From Sphagnum magellanicum (lineage: Eukaryota; Streptophyta; Sphagnopsida; Sphagnales; Sphagnaceae), in assembly GCA_021904315.1 (NCBI GenBank), contig CM038917.1, positions 3,394,041 through 3,458,040 of the forward strand: 64,000 nucleotides of DNA. Direction: 5' to 3'. The notes under the pieces are model-generated. The model did not search any database. It saw nothing but the letters and a program-made list of their open reading frames with translations, and was not told where the DNA came from. Position 1 is the stretch's first letter, and the number at the start of each line of letters is the position of its first letter. A program made the translations under genes and the position numbers. Positions 22,080 to 35,200 of this stretch are shown piece by piece.

Positions 22080-25000
22080 TCATATTTGATGGATTTTCAT
22101 CTTCTTCATTAAATGATGTTGCATTTCCTCATTGCTTATAACATTTAAGATGACACCATTTGTCATTATCTTTCCCTTGTGCGTTGTATTGTATTTTTGA
22201 CCCTTCCTTTTTTTGAAATGAAGAAAACTAAAAGAATTTGCAAATTGTTTTGTTAGGTCTTTAATTGTGGTCGTCATTCTTTCTTCATTATCTTTAACAT
22301 GCCTTTTCACATCACTTTTTTGGAGGCTTTTTGGCGGAGTAAATAACTCTTCATTGTTTGTTTCTTCAGATATTTTTTCACTATAATATTGAGCTTGATT
22401 ATTGCTTGCCTTTTCTCCTTATGATGCATTCTCTATATGAGACTTTATAGATTAACATAACTTTATTCAGCCTTTCTATTAATAGACATTGTCTCTATTT
22501 GAAATTTATGCACTAATGTTGCTCATAAAGTTGTTCATGCCATTTTAATCAACAATTCATTTTCATTATTACTAGCAGTTTTTTTGAACCCACATACATC
22601 AATATTCAAAAAGTATAGTGCCACCTTGTACATTGATAAGGAATATTTTGCATGATGGACAATTATAAGGTATACTATTTTTTGTGAGTGTGAAAGTCAG
22701 TAGGTGAGATCACCAAACATCATGATCTTTAATTTATGTAGGATGTTTTAGAATTTGCCACTTGGCACTAGTTCATTTCCTTGAGATTGGACATTATTTT
22801 AACCTATTACTCTTTCTAGTTCTTTCATTCTGAACACATTTACTCTTTTATCAATGTGAGAAGTAGCAATTGCATACGCATATGCAGAACTTTTCATTCA
22901 TTATTACTTTAGTTGTTCATAATTGTAGTATACATTTTGGGTCCTATTTCCTTTTTCTTTTGTCTTCATATATCATGTATGTCCCTCTAATTTTGTTTAA
23001 ATTTTTATAAGCAAAATACATATTTATATCCATAATTAAAATTGAATCCATTTTATTTCAATATATTTTTCATTGATTACATCTGGTTTCTAAATCTAGA
23101 TAATCCTAATTTTGTCCCACACTTGTTGTGGTTTGGTGGTGATCCAATCATCCATTGATTCACATGCAGTTGGAGGATTCTATTCTTTGTCATTTGTGCA
23201 ACCTAGGCCTACCTTCCTGGTTTTGCATACTTTTTGATACAAGCATCGGGACAATTATATTCCTTGTACTCTTGCGCTAATTATTTCCACAAACTAAGAG
23301 TTGATACTACAAAAGAACTTTAATCAACTCTAGCTTTTCAACAATGTCATGTTTTATTTCATAGACATTTTCAAATTCTTACAAAAAATGGGATATTATA
23401 ATTTTGCCAACAATCCTCACTTATAAGTGTGCTTACAATCACGGACATATGATGGTGACCCACATTCCTCTTGATGCCACGATTCAACAATGATTCTGGT
23501 GTTTAACCCGCAACATTCCTTATTTGAACTTTCCAAGCCTTCTCCTTCTTCAAATGCTCATTGCAATGGTGTTTTTGGCTCTTTTTCTTCCTCCATTGTG
23601 GTTCCTTTTTCCTCGTCCTTTGGGGTTTCTCCTTTCTATTCTACCAGTTTGTCCTAGTTTGCATCATATTTTAAAATAGGCAACTCATATTCATCATCGT
23701 TTGGATCACTTTCATTTTCAGGCCATTTTTTGTGTGAGGCTTCTACCAATGAATGTTGGTCTACTATGTTCATCCCCAATAGATATTATGCTTGGTGTAA
23801 TAAACAAGTCATGTAGTTGTGGTTTCTCAGTTCGGTTGGTTGTGGATTGTCATCGGGAGTTGATTACAAGTTTTTCATGAAAATTAGGCCGAACATCCAT
23901 ATCACTGTGGTGTAGATTTTGTATTCCTTCATGTTATTTCTTGATGCCCAATATCCCACTCTAACATTGTAGTCTACATCTATCACCTTCATTGCGTATG
24001 ATCCAATGCTGGATATAGATCCAAGTGTTGAGGAATTGTAATAGACATTCTTACAACTCCAAAATTGCACTTGCAATGAAAAATTTCTTCATCCACCATG
24101 TCCCTTTTTCATTATATACAATCATTGAAAAGGTTTGTGTCCATTTTATTTTTAACATAATCTAATGTCCCTTTTATTGTTTTGGATCTGAACATTTATG
24201 TTGGTCAATTACTAACGTTCCACTATTTGATCAATTACTATTTTACTCATAAGTCATGTTAAATATTTTCTTGTTGATCTCTAATTATTGCGAGATTTTC
24301 AGAATGTGCACTTTAGTGCCAATTCTTCTTTTTGAGATTGGACGCCATTCTCATAGTTTTTTAGATCTTTAACTCTAAACACATTTACTTTCTTCTCATT
24401 TCAAGAAATAACAATTACAAATGCATACACAAAACATTTGATTCATTAAATGGAAAAACAACTGCATGTGTCTTTACTGCAACAAAAGCAAATATTTGCT
24501 TGTCAATTAATGTTCTAATGTGATTGTTTGTTTCATAGTCATTATGGATTTGTTTAATGTTCAATGTCAACCCTTGTTTTTTTTTTCTTCTAAAGTTAAC
24601 ATTTTCTTCTGACATCACATAATTTGAATAAATTTTTATTATCATGTCTATTGAACCACAATGTAATGGAAATGATTAGATTTTGGTTCCTCGATTATTT
24701 GTTGACATGTCTTTTTTTTCAACTATCGTACAGGTCTTGTGGTTTTGGGGTTGGCCTTATCATCCAACAATTCATCGCTTGTTTTAACACTTTGTTCCTA
24801 AGTTCATGTGGCACCCAAACTTACTATCTTAGAGTTGCATACAATTGTCTTCAAGGTTTCATGAATTTTATTGAAAGTAAGTTGCCAAGCATTATTAAAT
24901 CCTCTATTAACAAATTGTTTAGGAGGCTTGTAAAAAAATGTTATGGAAACAACTTTTTCAAATTCGCACGTTCTTTGAAGCAATCCATGGCATGTGTAAA

Positions 25001-25300
25001 CATCACCAAATTGTAATATTTCATATATTCCTTAGAAATGTGTATAGTCTCTTTGAACAAAGTAAGATTTTCTTTGTTTATCTTCACATTAACCCATCAC
25101 CATGCTGCCCATTCATTTATTTTGTCAATTACCCTTTTCATTCCAAGTTCCCCATGTTTTAATTTTGAGAAAATGCCAGAGGGGGTCTAGTATAATATCA
25201 TTTCATGGATATTCCAACGTTTTTTTTTTGTTATTTCACATATTTTATCTAATATGCTTGAAATTAATGTGTATTCAATCATTGATTCCAAAGTGTTTAG
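22080..25300 (-). pseudogene. Minus-strand coding relic, family not recognised
   Basis: On the minus strand a series of open blocks has protein-like composition. At about 25020-24800 there is a block with TCHGLLQRTCEFEKVVSITF and QFVNRGFNNAWQLTFNKIHE. At 24076-23864 there is an aromatic-rich block (VIDVDYNVRVGYWASRN). At about 23790-23450 there is an acidic block (KKWPENESDPNDDEYELP, then EEEKEPKTP). At 22310-22080 there is a basic block (DLTKQFANSFSFLHFKKRKG). Many stops lie between them. The blocks may be exons of one decayed gene about 3 kb long. I do not recognise the family. Confidence 0.35.
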
Positions 25301-26326
25301 TGTGACATTTGGTGTCAATTTTCTTCTTCCCATTGTAGATAAAGGTTTCATGTTTGCAAACACATTTTAGGGGTAAAAAAGATGCAACTAAATAATAAGG
25401 GTGGAGTAAATGCAAATTCAAATTAGATCAAGGAAATTAGTAGTATAAGGGGGAAAATGTAATTTGATTATACAAGTATCAAGAATGGTGTTAGATGCAA
25501 GATGTTAATATTATGAATGAAAATAACAAATAACTTGAAATGTTATAAGCAATGTAAAGTGTTAATGGCTATGTGGTATTATTTCAATTCCTAATTGGGC
25601 ACATGCCTTTTCGTGGTGAATGGGTAGTGTATGGATTGGGACATACATCCTGGTGGGTCAACAAGTTTATATGCTGCTAAATTGGATTTAGTTAAAAAAT
25701 TTAAATGGTTTAGATTTTGCAAAAATTCATATTAAAAAAAATGTAGTATAACTTGAAGTATTTCCTAACATTAGTAGGATATTTTTGAAAATATTCGCTT
25801 GGGCTCACTTGTTTGTGTTCATGTGCTCACACATTCACAAGATAACATTCCAACGTGCTTTCCTCCAAGTTGCTTTCAAGAACTTTGTAAAAAGAGCCCC
25901 CTTTACTGTTGCTAATTGTCCTTAAGTAACCAAAAATAGTTATAACTACCTTGTTAGCTACTCTCATCATTGGGTGTCCAAAATTTTCAAAGACTCATAA
26001 CTTTTTCAAATGAACTCCAATTTAAATGTTTGAAGGATCAATCTTATAGCCCTTGGAAAGATCTTTCCAATGAAATATTAATCGCTTCAATTGGAATTGA
26101 TTTGGTCTCCGAAATTGCCAAAAATGTGAAGCCCAATAGTTAATTTAGGTATTTTGGTAGGCAATTTCAGTAGATAACTTGGTAAGCCATTTTGCTACTT
26201 TGGTAGGAATTTTCTTTGATTCCTTACATTTATTGTAAAATAACAATCAAAATTACCCCTTCAACATTTATTGTTTCGTTTTAATACTAATAATTTCTTC
26301 ACCTAACAAGTACAATCATAGGGGGA
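25301..26326. other. Non-coding interval, possibly an old LTR-like relic
   Basis: Part of this stretch (about 25960-26120) has word patterns also common in plant retroelement LTRs, such as 'ccttggaaagatctttccaatg'. No ends, target duplications or internal domains could be identified. Confidence 0.25.
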
Positions 26327-28017
26327 GTGGATGCCCTTGGAACTCCATTTTCATGCATTGTTGGGCTTGTTCATTCACTTAGTATCATAATTTATTACTT
26401 AAGTTTAGGCGCATGCAAGCTAGGTCCCATATTCGATGATAATATCTTCCTACCATGGTTCAATGACTCCCTAATGGGCAATTCCATTGTCCTAGAAATG
26501 GAATCATTGTCCTCATTATCAAACTCCATGGCACTTTGTCTAATCATGAACTTGTTGTCTATGCATGATTCCCTTGTGCCTACAAATGTTTGTGCATGAG
26601 GTCAACAAGGACACCATTTTTTAAAGCTTCCCATGAATTAATTTTTAGATTGATGGGCTTGACCATCTCCTTTCAAAGGGTAGGTATGATTTGCCTACAA
26701 ATGAAACATTCAAGATTATCAACATTATTGTGTGTTGTGTCCAACATGGAAAGAAACATTGTGAACAACATGACCACCCAATTATCATTTGGTGTGGAAG
26801 GTGAGCTAGGTAAGCCATGGGCTAGAATTGGTGCCATCTTGTGAACCACAATGTTGCCACAAAACCTTTTTGGGTCCTTGGTAGGTAACTTTCACCAAAT
26901 GTTGAAAAATATGGTCAACCCCTTGATTTTGAACCCAAATTCAAAACAAGCATGTAAGTGAAAATCAACCAACAACTAATTGCACGAACAACCTTATTGG
27001 TAGATAATCACCAAGGTTATCCCTAAAAATAATGTATTGAATTCAGTATCAAAATAAACATATGAGTGAATTTTAGGCAAAAACTAATCATTAGTTCACA
27101 ACTATAGTACTAGAGAGAAACCAAGCTTAGCTTGTTTAAATCAATAACCTAAACCTAGATTCAAAACTTAAATAATTAGTAAGTAGCCAAAAGTTTATTA
27201 GTTCACAATTCTACTATTAAAATAGGCCAGGTATGTCTTTAAAAGTACTAAGTGACTAAACTAAAGCTTGAAAATAACCAATCAACTAAACAAACTACAA
27301 ATTCAATTAGCTGTAATTAACACATTCAAGCTTAACACTTTGTGTGTGAGCATAGCAACATAGTTCTGTTTAAAGCCAAGGTAGGATCTAATGCCATAAA
27401 CCCCCCATTCCTATGTTTGTGACACATGGCTCCATGGCATTTGAACTAACTAGGATGTATGGCAGCAATTTTTTGGTGGATTATATAAACATGAGTTGGA
27501 AAGTCCATTTACAAGTCAAATGTGCCACTTGTTGGACAATTTTTTCACATGTCACCAAGTTTGACAACTTTGTAATGGGTGTAGTGACTACAATAGATTC
27601 CATTGATTTGTGAATAGTTTAACCCATGTTGCCTATGTCACTCATAGGTTTAAATTGATTTCACCATATGGTTACCAATTTGTAGATAAGACCAAGAAAT
27701 CCACATTTACTTATGTGAACATTAGTGTCTAACACTTAATTATTCTACGAAAATCAAGTTCAAGTACTTCAAGAACTATGCTAGACCATAGAGTAGTGTT
27801 TGAGACTTGTGAGTTTGACCATTTGCCCAAGGAATCATTGTCCATTATTTTGGCCCCTTCATCCTATGATGTTTTTATCTACTTATTATTCACTAAACAT
27901 CATTTGGGTTACCATTGTGCCTTTCTAATAACATGTAGTTTGGGGGTCAAAGAAGGACAAGATTTGGATACACTAAAAGATGAAGAGAAAAATGAAGGAG
28001 AAGATCTATGTTGATGT
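26327..28017. pseudogene. Fragmentary coding relics on both strands
   Basis: On the minus strand, 26844 to about 26590 reads MAPILAHGLPSSPSTPNDNW and, after a frame change, VKPINLKINSWEALKNGVLV. On the plus strand, 27413-27613 reads a 66-codon block (YGSNFLVDYINMSWKVHLQV). A further block runs from about 27650 to the TGA at 28012-28014 and contains ISPYGYQFVDKTKKSTFTYV and CEFDHLPKESLSIILAPSSY. None has a recognised domain. These are best seen as remains of unknown repeats or genes. Confidence 0.3.
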
Positions 28018-28569
28018 TAAAAACTATTTCATATGCCTTGATATAAGTTAATTGAGTTTATTCTTCCATTGAATGATGAGCATTTGTTTTTTAAAGGTTA
28101 AGTGTAGGTCTACAAGGGTTGAAGTATAATATAGCACAACAAAGACAAGTATACTATCTCTTCATATCCTTATTTTTACTTATGGTAGACATGTTTCAAA
28201 AACATATATCTATCTTATTGTGTGTTTGTTATATTTAGCACTAACATATATGTCCCAAAATGGATAATTTCTCTTTCCTACAATTCACATGTAAATTCTT
28301 ATATAAGAGGATCTCCACATATTTTAGTTCATTCTTGAAATGAGATTACAACAAATTCAAATTTTCTCATAATTGTGAACTATTTCTTTAGAAAGTACTA
28401 TGTGCTTGAATAATATATTTGACAAGATTTCAATAGTTATTTATCTAAAAGAGGTTTCGTATATGAAATGGTGAAATTTATCATGTAAATTGATTTTTGT
28501 ACTTGGGAATGTATGCATTTTCTTAGTGGGGTGGAGACAAGGTGCAAACACCAATTGGTACATTTCTTT
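28018..28569. other. Unassigned interval
   Basis: AT-rich, with no gene or bounded repeat seen before the MITE. Confidence 0.4.
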
Positions 28570-28835
28570 CACTATGCCAAAACATGGTTTGGATGACTAA
28601 AAGATTTAATACTAATGCCCATTTTTAGTCATGTAGTAGAATATGGAGTAATATTTGACTAGTCACTTTCTTGTAGTAATTACTATGACTAATGATCATA
28701 GTCAAATGGCTATATGACTATAGTAATAAATGGCATGACTATATAGTAATTTATAGACTTGACTATAGTAATTTAGAAGGTGTTCAAACATAGTTGACTT
28801 CTATTCTTGTTCTAGTTGACTGATTCTAACTAGTG
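28570..28835. mobile_element. CACTA-derived MITE, 266 bp, TSD TTT
   Basis: The left end is CACTATGCCAAAACATGG. The right end, read on the minus strand, is CACTAGTTAGAATCAGTC. TTT lies directly outside both ends (28567-28569 and 28836-28838). The interior holds about nine copies of TGACTA or its complement, which would act as subterminal binding repeats. It is too short to encode protein and would rely on a CACTA transposase from elsewhere. Confidence 0.7.
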
Positions 28836-29343
28836 TTTTCTTTATAGATTGTGTGATGTAGTTGAGGTGGCAATCCTCCCTAAAGTAATTTAGCCAAAAT
28901 TTGGTACATTCTAAACATGAAAATAGAATAAATAAAATATTTTGGAATATTCTCAAAGACTTGTTGAAACTTCTCAAAATTTTTGATAGATTTGGGCCAT
29001 TTTTTCATGAAGAATCCTTAATTTGTGTAGGTCATGATCAAATTTTCCATGTTAAGTTCATGTGAAAATTTGCACAAATCGGGTTTTTCTTACCATTTTA
29101 AAAGGGAAATATAGAGATAAAATAATTTGGTTATAAAAAATCATATTTTATTCCCTAATAAATATCAATAATTAACAACCAATGATCTTATAAACATTTT
29201 GCAATCATCTAATTTGGCTTAGCAAATGTGAAAAAATAAATTAACATCCCACCCAAAGTCTATTTTGAAAACAATTATTTTCAAGTGCATTCAATTTATG
29301 CAACAATGTTTTACAACTTGGAGCATAAAAAAAAATTGAGTTT
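28836..29343. other. 3' flank of the NLR locus
   Basis: Non-coding and AT-rich. It would hold the 3' UTR of the minus-strand NLR if the full LRR array were transcribed. No clear polyadenylation pattern stands out. Confidence 0.4.
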
Positions 29344-31723
29344 TCAGTGTGTAGTCATTTTGTTAATAAAGTTAGGCAATTCTTTCAACTTGGAACATTC
29401 ATAAAAATCAAAATTTTGTAGTCTAATCAATTCATTGGTAGATGTAGGCAAATCCTTCAATTCATAACACCTTGACAAATCAAGTTCTTGAAGTGTGTTT
29501 AATTGACCAATTGATGTAGGTAATTCCTCCAACTTGTAACAACTTCGCAATTTGAATTTTTGAAGTGCATTCAATTGGCTAATAGATGGTGGCAACTCTT
29601 TTAAATTAAAACACCATGCTATATTTAATTCTTGTAACATATTAGTTGGCCAATAGATGAAGGTAATTGATTTAACATGGAACACCATGACAAATTGAGT
29701 TGTTGAAGAACATTCAATTTTCCAATAGATGTAGGTAGTTCCTTCACTTTGACACACCATGGCAAATTGAGTTTTTGGATTTGAATCAATTCACCAATGG
29801 ATATTAGTAACTCTTTCAATTTAGAACACCATTGAGCTTTTGGAGTGCATTCAATTGGTCAATATATGTAGGTAGTTCCTTCAATTTGAAACATTTAGAA
29901 CAATCCAATGTTTTAAGCACATTGAATTGGCCTATAAAAATAGGTAATTCCTTTGAACTACCTACAATTTGAACACCAAAATAATTTGAACACTTTTAAT
30001 GAATTTGGATGTAGGTAATTCCTTTAACTAGGAGCATTACGACAAATCCAACGTTTGGAATGTAGTTAATTGGCCAATAGATGTGAGCAATTCTTTTAAT
30101 TGGGAAAAATAAGACAAATCCAATGTTTGGAGTATAGTCAATTGGTTAATAGATATGGGCAATTCTTTAATTGGGAACAAAAAGACAAATCCAGTGTTTG
30201 GAGTGTAATCAATTGGCCAATAGATGTGAGCAATTCCTTTAGTTGGGAACAATAAAACAAATATAATGTTTGGAGTGTAGTCAATTAACCAATAAATATA
30301 GGCATTTCTTTTATTTGGGAACAATGAGACAAATTCAATGTTTGGAATGTAGTCAATTGGCCAATAAATATAGATAATTCATTTAATTAGACACAATGAA
30401 ATAAATCCAATGTTTGGAATATAGTCAATTAACCAATAAATGTAAATAATTCCTCTGACTAGGAATAATGAAACAAATATAATATTTGGAGTGTAGTCAA
30501 TTGGCCAATAATTGTAGGTAATTCCTTTAATTGGGAACAATGAACAAATCCAATGTTTGGAGTGTAGTCAATTGGCCAATAGATATAAGCAATTCCTTTA
30601 ACTAGGAACATTCAGATAAACACAATGTTTGGATTATAGTCAATTGGCCAATAAATGTAGGCAATTCCTTTAATTTGGAACACTTATACAATTCAAACTT
30701 TTGGAATGTAGTCAATTGACCAATAGATGTAGGCAATTTCTTTAGCTGGAAACAACAAGGCAAATCCAATGTTTGGAGTGTAGTCAATTGGTTAATAGAT
30801 GTAGGCATTTCCTTTATCTAAGAACAATGAGACAAATCTAATGTTTGGAGTGTAGTCAATTTGCCAATAGATGTAGGCAATTCTTTTAGTTGGAAACAAA
30901 AAGGCAAATCCAATGTTTGGAGTGTAGTCAATTGGCCAATAGATGTAGGCAATTCCTTTAATTAGGAATAATGAAACAAATCCAATGTTTGAAGTGTAAT
31001 CAATTAGCCAATAGATGTAGGCAATTCCTTTAGTTGAGAACATTTAGACAAACACAATGTTTGGAGTGTAGTAAATTGATAAATAGATGTAGGCAATTTT
31101 CAAAATGGGGACCAATAAAACAAATCCAAGGTTTGGAGTGTGTCAATTAGCCAATAGATGTGGGCAATTCTTTTTGCCAAAAACAATGATATAAGTTCAA
31201 CATTTGGATTGTAATCCATTCGCCAATAGATGTAGGCAATTCCTTTAGTTTGGAATAATATGTCAAGTCCAACGTTTAGACTGTAGTCAATTGGCCAATA
31301 GATTTGGACAATTCCTTTAGCTTGAAATAATAAGACAAATATAATGTTTGGAATGTAGTCAATTAGCCAATAGATGTGGGCAATTCTTTTAGCCTGGAAC
31401 AATGATATAAGTTCAACATTTGGAGTGTAGTCAATTGGCCAATAGTTGTGGGCAATTCCTTTAATTAGGAACAATAAAACAAATCCAAGGTTTGGAATGT
31501 AGTCAATTGGCCAATAGATGTGGGCAATTCCTTTAACCAGGAACAATGATATAAGTTCAACATTTGGAGTGTAGTCAATTTGGCCAATAGATGTGGGCAA
31601 TTCCTTTAGCCCAGAACAATGATATGAGTTCAACATTTGTAGTGTAATTAATTGATTAATAGATGTGGGTAATTCCTTTAGCTCGGAACAATAGGACAAA
31701 TCCAAGGTTTGGAATGTAATCAA
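29344..31723 (-). pseudogene. Downstream remainder of the NLR's LRR exon
   Basis: Beyond the stop, the same LRR units continue for about 2.4 kb. In-frame stretches include ELKELPTSINQLITLQ near 31700, MPTSINQLTTLQTLDLPCC near 30800, and a C-terminal series near 29600-29344 (CYKLEELPTSIGQLNTLQ, then KLKELPNFINKMTTH and a TGA). Single-base length changes repeatedly shift the frame, for example at the unit near 31583. Out-of-frame stretches read as a repeated 'IAHIYWPIDY' pattern. The last unit ends in what may be the ancestral stop. This part evolves without reading-frame constraint now. Confidence 0.75.
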
Positions 31724-32200
31724 TTAGCCAATAGATGTGGGTAATTCCTTTAATCGGGAACAATGATCTAAGTTCAACATTTGGAATGCAATCAATTGGC
31801 CAATAGATGTGGGCAATTCCTTTAGCCCAGAACAATGATATGTGTTCAACATTTGGAGTGTAGTCAATTGGCCAATAGATGTGGGCAATTCCTTTAGCCG
31901 GGAACAATGATACAAATCCAAGGTTTGGAGTGTATTCAATTGGCCAATAGATGTGGGCAATTCCATTAACTCGGAACAATAAGATAAATCCAAGGTTTGG
32001 AGTGTAGTCAATTGGCCAATAGATGTGGGCAATTCCTTTAACTCAGAACAATGAAACAAATTCAAGGTTTGGAGTGTAGTCAATTGGCCAATAGATGTGG
32101 GTAATTCCTTTAGCTTACAACAATAAGACAAATCCAAGGTTTGGAGTGTAGTCAATTGGCCAATAGATGTGGGCAATTCTTGTAATTCATAACACATGAC
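29344..32200 (-). repeat. Tandem array of ~40 LRR units, 72 bp each
   Basis: The plus-strand hallmark 'ccaatagatgtgggcaattcc' (coding complement ELPTSIGQL) recurs every 72 bp or so, from about 32160 down to 29360. I count 40 units by eye. Units in the upstream half (32160 to about 31300) are much more alike than those at the far end (30000-29344). That suggests recent expansion or homogenisation at the NB-ARC-proximal end. The unit codes for 24 residues of the form LKELPTSIGQLTTLQTLDLS plus YCSE. Confidence 0.9.
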
Positions 32201-35200
32201 CAAATGAAGTATATGTAAGTGAGAAAAATAAGTCAAATCAAAAGGCAAATATTTCATATTGCATTTTTGAATATTCAACCATTTTAATTTATTTTGATTT
32301 TGTTGTTGGATGCAAACCTTTATAACACTTGATGAAGTTTCTTTCATGGTAAGCAACTTGAGGTTTGGTAATTCTTTTGCAATTTGATGTGGCAACAAAC
32401 TTTTTTCTTCACATCTTATTATTGACATGCCTTCAACCTACCACAATGAAACCACACAACAAAATTTAATGGATGAAGTGATGAAATACATGTTTATATA
32501 AATATTATATATGTAACTGTAAATACATATGTTTAATAACATATTTAATCCATTCCTATGTGAATGTTTTAAAAGTTTGTTTTTAAATTTTTAGTCCCAA
32601 AACAAATAAGTGTGTTAACAATTCTAGTATAAAATCAAATTGATTAAAACTTGTTAGCATATAACATACCTTTTTGTTTGCTAAAAAAAAGTTTGGTTTT
32701 TTAGGGTTCCATATAAAGATTCGACTCCTTTGCTCCATTGTAATTTTTTGTCCCATGTCTTTTAATTGTTCATGCATATTTAGGTACCCATCTTTTGTAA
32801 TCTTAACAAGGGATCGATCTTTCAAATTTCGTAATCCAAGAACGGGGGATCGATAAGTCCCTATACGAAAGATGGTATTTGTTTCATACCCATCAAAAAA
32901 ACAAGCAATATCTAAAAACATTTTTTTTTCTTCCTCTCCCAAATCATCATAACTAATTTTTAACTTATTCCAAAGCACTTCATTTTCCCTACCCCCTCCT
33001 AAAGCTTCCGCAACAGTCAATCTCCACAAAGCTTCTTTCCAAATTTGTAAACAATGTTTAGTATTCAAAAATCGACCCATCACTTCAATACTCAAAGGTA
33101 ATCCACCACAAGCTTTCACAATCTCATCAGTAATAAGATCGAAATCGGGTTTCATCTTCTTTTCAACACCATATACATGGAACATGAAAAGTTCCTTTGC
33201 TTCCCTTTCCTTAAGCAAATTCACATCCACTTTTCCAGCCTCATTGACATGATTTTCCAATATTTGCCAATTTCGACAAGTCACAATTATTTTACTTTTG
33301 TTCTTTTCTTTTTCACCATTGATTAGAAGATCATGTAAGGCGACAAGGTTTTCTGTTGTGCCAACATCATCTATAACCACCAATACTTTCTTCAAGGTTG
33401 TGAAACGTTTAATATTATTTAGATCATCATCATTCACATCTTTATCCTTGTCGCATAAATCATGTAGAAGTTGTTTTTGAACATCACGCAAATGCTTTGA
33501 TTTCACATCTTCCAAATAACAACATTTATCATATTGCTCATAGATCAAATTATATACTTTCTTACTCAAAGTAGTTTTGCCAATGCCACCCATTCCAACC
33601 AAACCAATGATATAAACCTTTTCTAACAACTTGATCATATCCGTTGCTTTGTTGTCCAAACCCACTTCAAATTTTGGCAATGATGGAAGCTTTGATTGTT
33701 TCTGCCAAGATTCATGAATCTCATGTATTAGTTCATAAGATCAAAAGTGATTATCTTCCTACATAAATAAATGCAAAACAAAAATGGTGTTGTAAGACTA
33801 TAACTAACAATTCTTTCCTATTCACAATAAAATTAGTGTATAAATTAGTTGACCAAGACGATAAGGCACATTCTTTAGTTCAAATTGTAGATTTTGAAAA
33901 CATTATGAATAATGAACATGACATGAAAATTAAGGTTGATAATTTACCTTCAAGCAAATTTTTAAACATTCCACTAGCTTAGAATAACTTGGGTGATCCT
34001 TGGTAGGTGGCCTACAAATTGTGAAATGATTTGCATCTTCAACCATGTAATTGTTGGCACCTGCCAATCGTTGTGATGATGCATATGGCACTAGCAATCC
34101 CTATATCAAAGTAATTATATGAGGTCAAAATGACACAAATTTGTGAACTTATGGCATTATCAATAAATAATATTATAAATAACAATGATAAATTAAACAT
34201 ATTAATAAGTAGAGAAGAAACCTAAATATATTAATATGAAAATCTTGCAACTATGGTGATATAAAAAAAAAACTAATCGTATCAATGAAAACAATATAAA
34301 AACTTTTGATTGCAAAAGGAGTTGTGTGCAAATAATCAAAGACGGAATGGCCAATACACAAACTAGTGAGACTTGGACCATTGTTTCTACAAAATTCATT
34401 TAATGACTTAGTGATATATATATATAGTAATTTTAATGGCATGTTGGTACAAAGCCAAAACCAATATGAATAATAATAAAAAAACATAAAAGTTCTTGAA
34501 ATAAGTTGAAATTGAAGATCAAACAAAACAATTGCATTAGAAGCTTACCCATTTTTCTTCAAGAGCTTGTCCTTCACTAAATGCATAAATTATGAGGTCT
34601 TGGCTAATGGCATTTTCGAAATCCATTGAAAGCTCTTCCATTTGTCGATTGAATGATGTCAAATTTCTCAATAAGCTTGAATGAATTCTTAGCTTCCTTT
34701 TCATGGTATTGATTTGTTGGCATTTCCAAGAAAAATATTTTAAAAAACCTTCACTACCTCCAGCATGTGGCACACCATAAAATATTGTCCCTTTAAGATT
34801 TTTCAAAAACCTTTCGCAACTTTTGTTAATATCAGCATCAATCAAATTAATAATCCTTTGATGTATATGTTTTTGGACTTCAACCACCAAGCTTTTCAAT
34901 ACAAGACCTCCAAAACTATAACCAACCAATACAATTGGGGCATCGCAAAAAATGTCATACCTATACCTATTTTTGATATTAAATTGTATCAATACAAAAT
35001 TTGACCAACTTGCCTTGCTTTCAAACAAATATCTACTCAAAAAAACAATGTCAAAACTATACATGAAAATAGCAAGAGTTGTGACTAACCATACAACATT
35101 TTTGCAAATATTTCATTATAGTAAATAGTTGTGTAAGAAGAAAACTTTGACTAATTACACTTTGTACAAGTATCAAATGTATTCACTTGGTTCCTATTTT

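Noticed and set aside
30037-31979. Minus-strand frames reading repeated IAHIYWPIDYTPN
   Set aside because: They are the LRR units read in the wrong frame, caused by length changes in the array; they are not a separate repeat protein.
29344-32200. Regular 72-bp periodicity resembling a CRISPR or satellite array
   Set aside because: The in-frame translation is a leucine-rich repeat continuous with an NB-ARC exon, so it is a coding repeat.
33661-33760. Open codons SYELIHEIHESWQ just upstream of the NB-ARC exon as coding sequence
   Set aside because: An in-frame TGA precedes them, while the acceptor TTGGCAG at 33702 joins the previous exon in phase 0.
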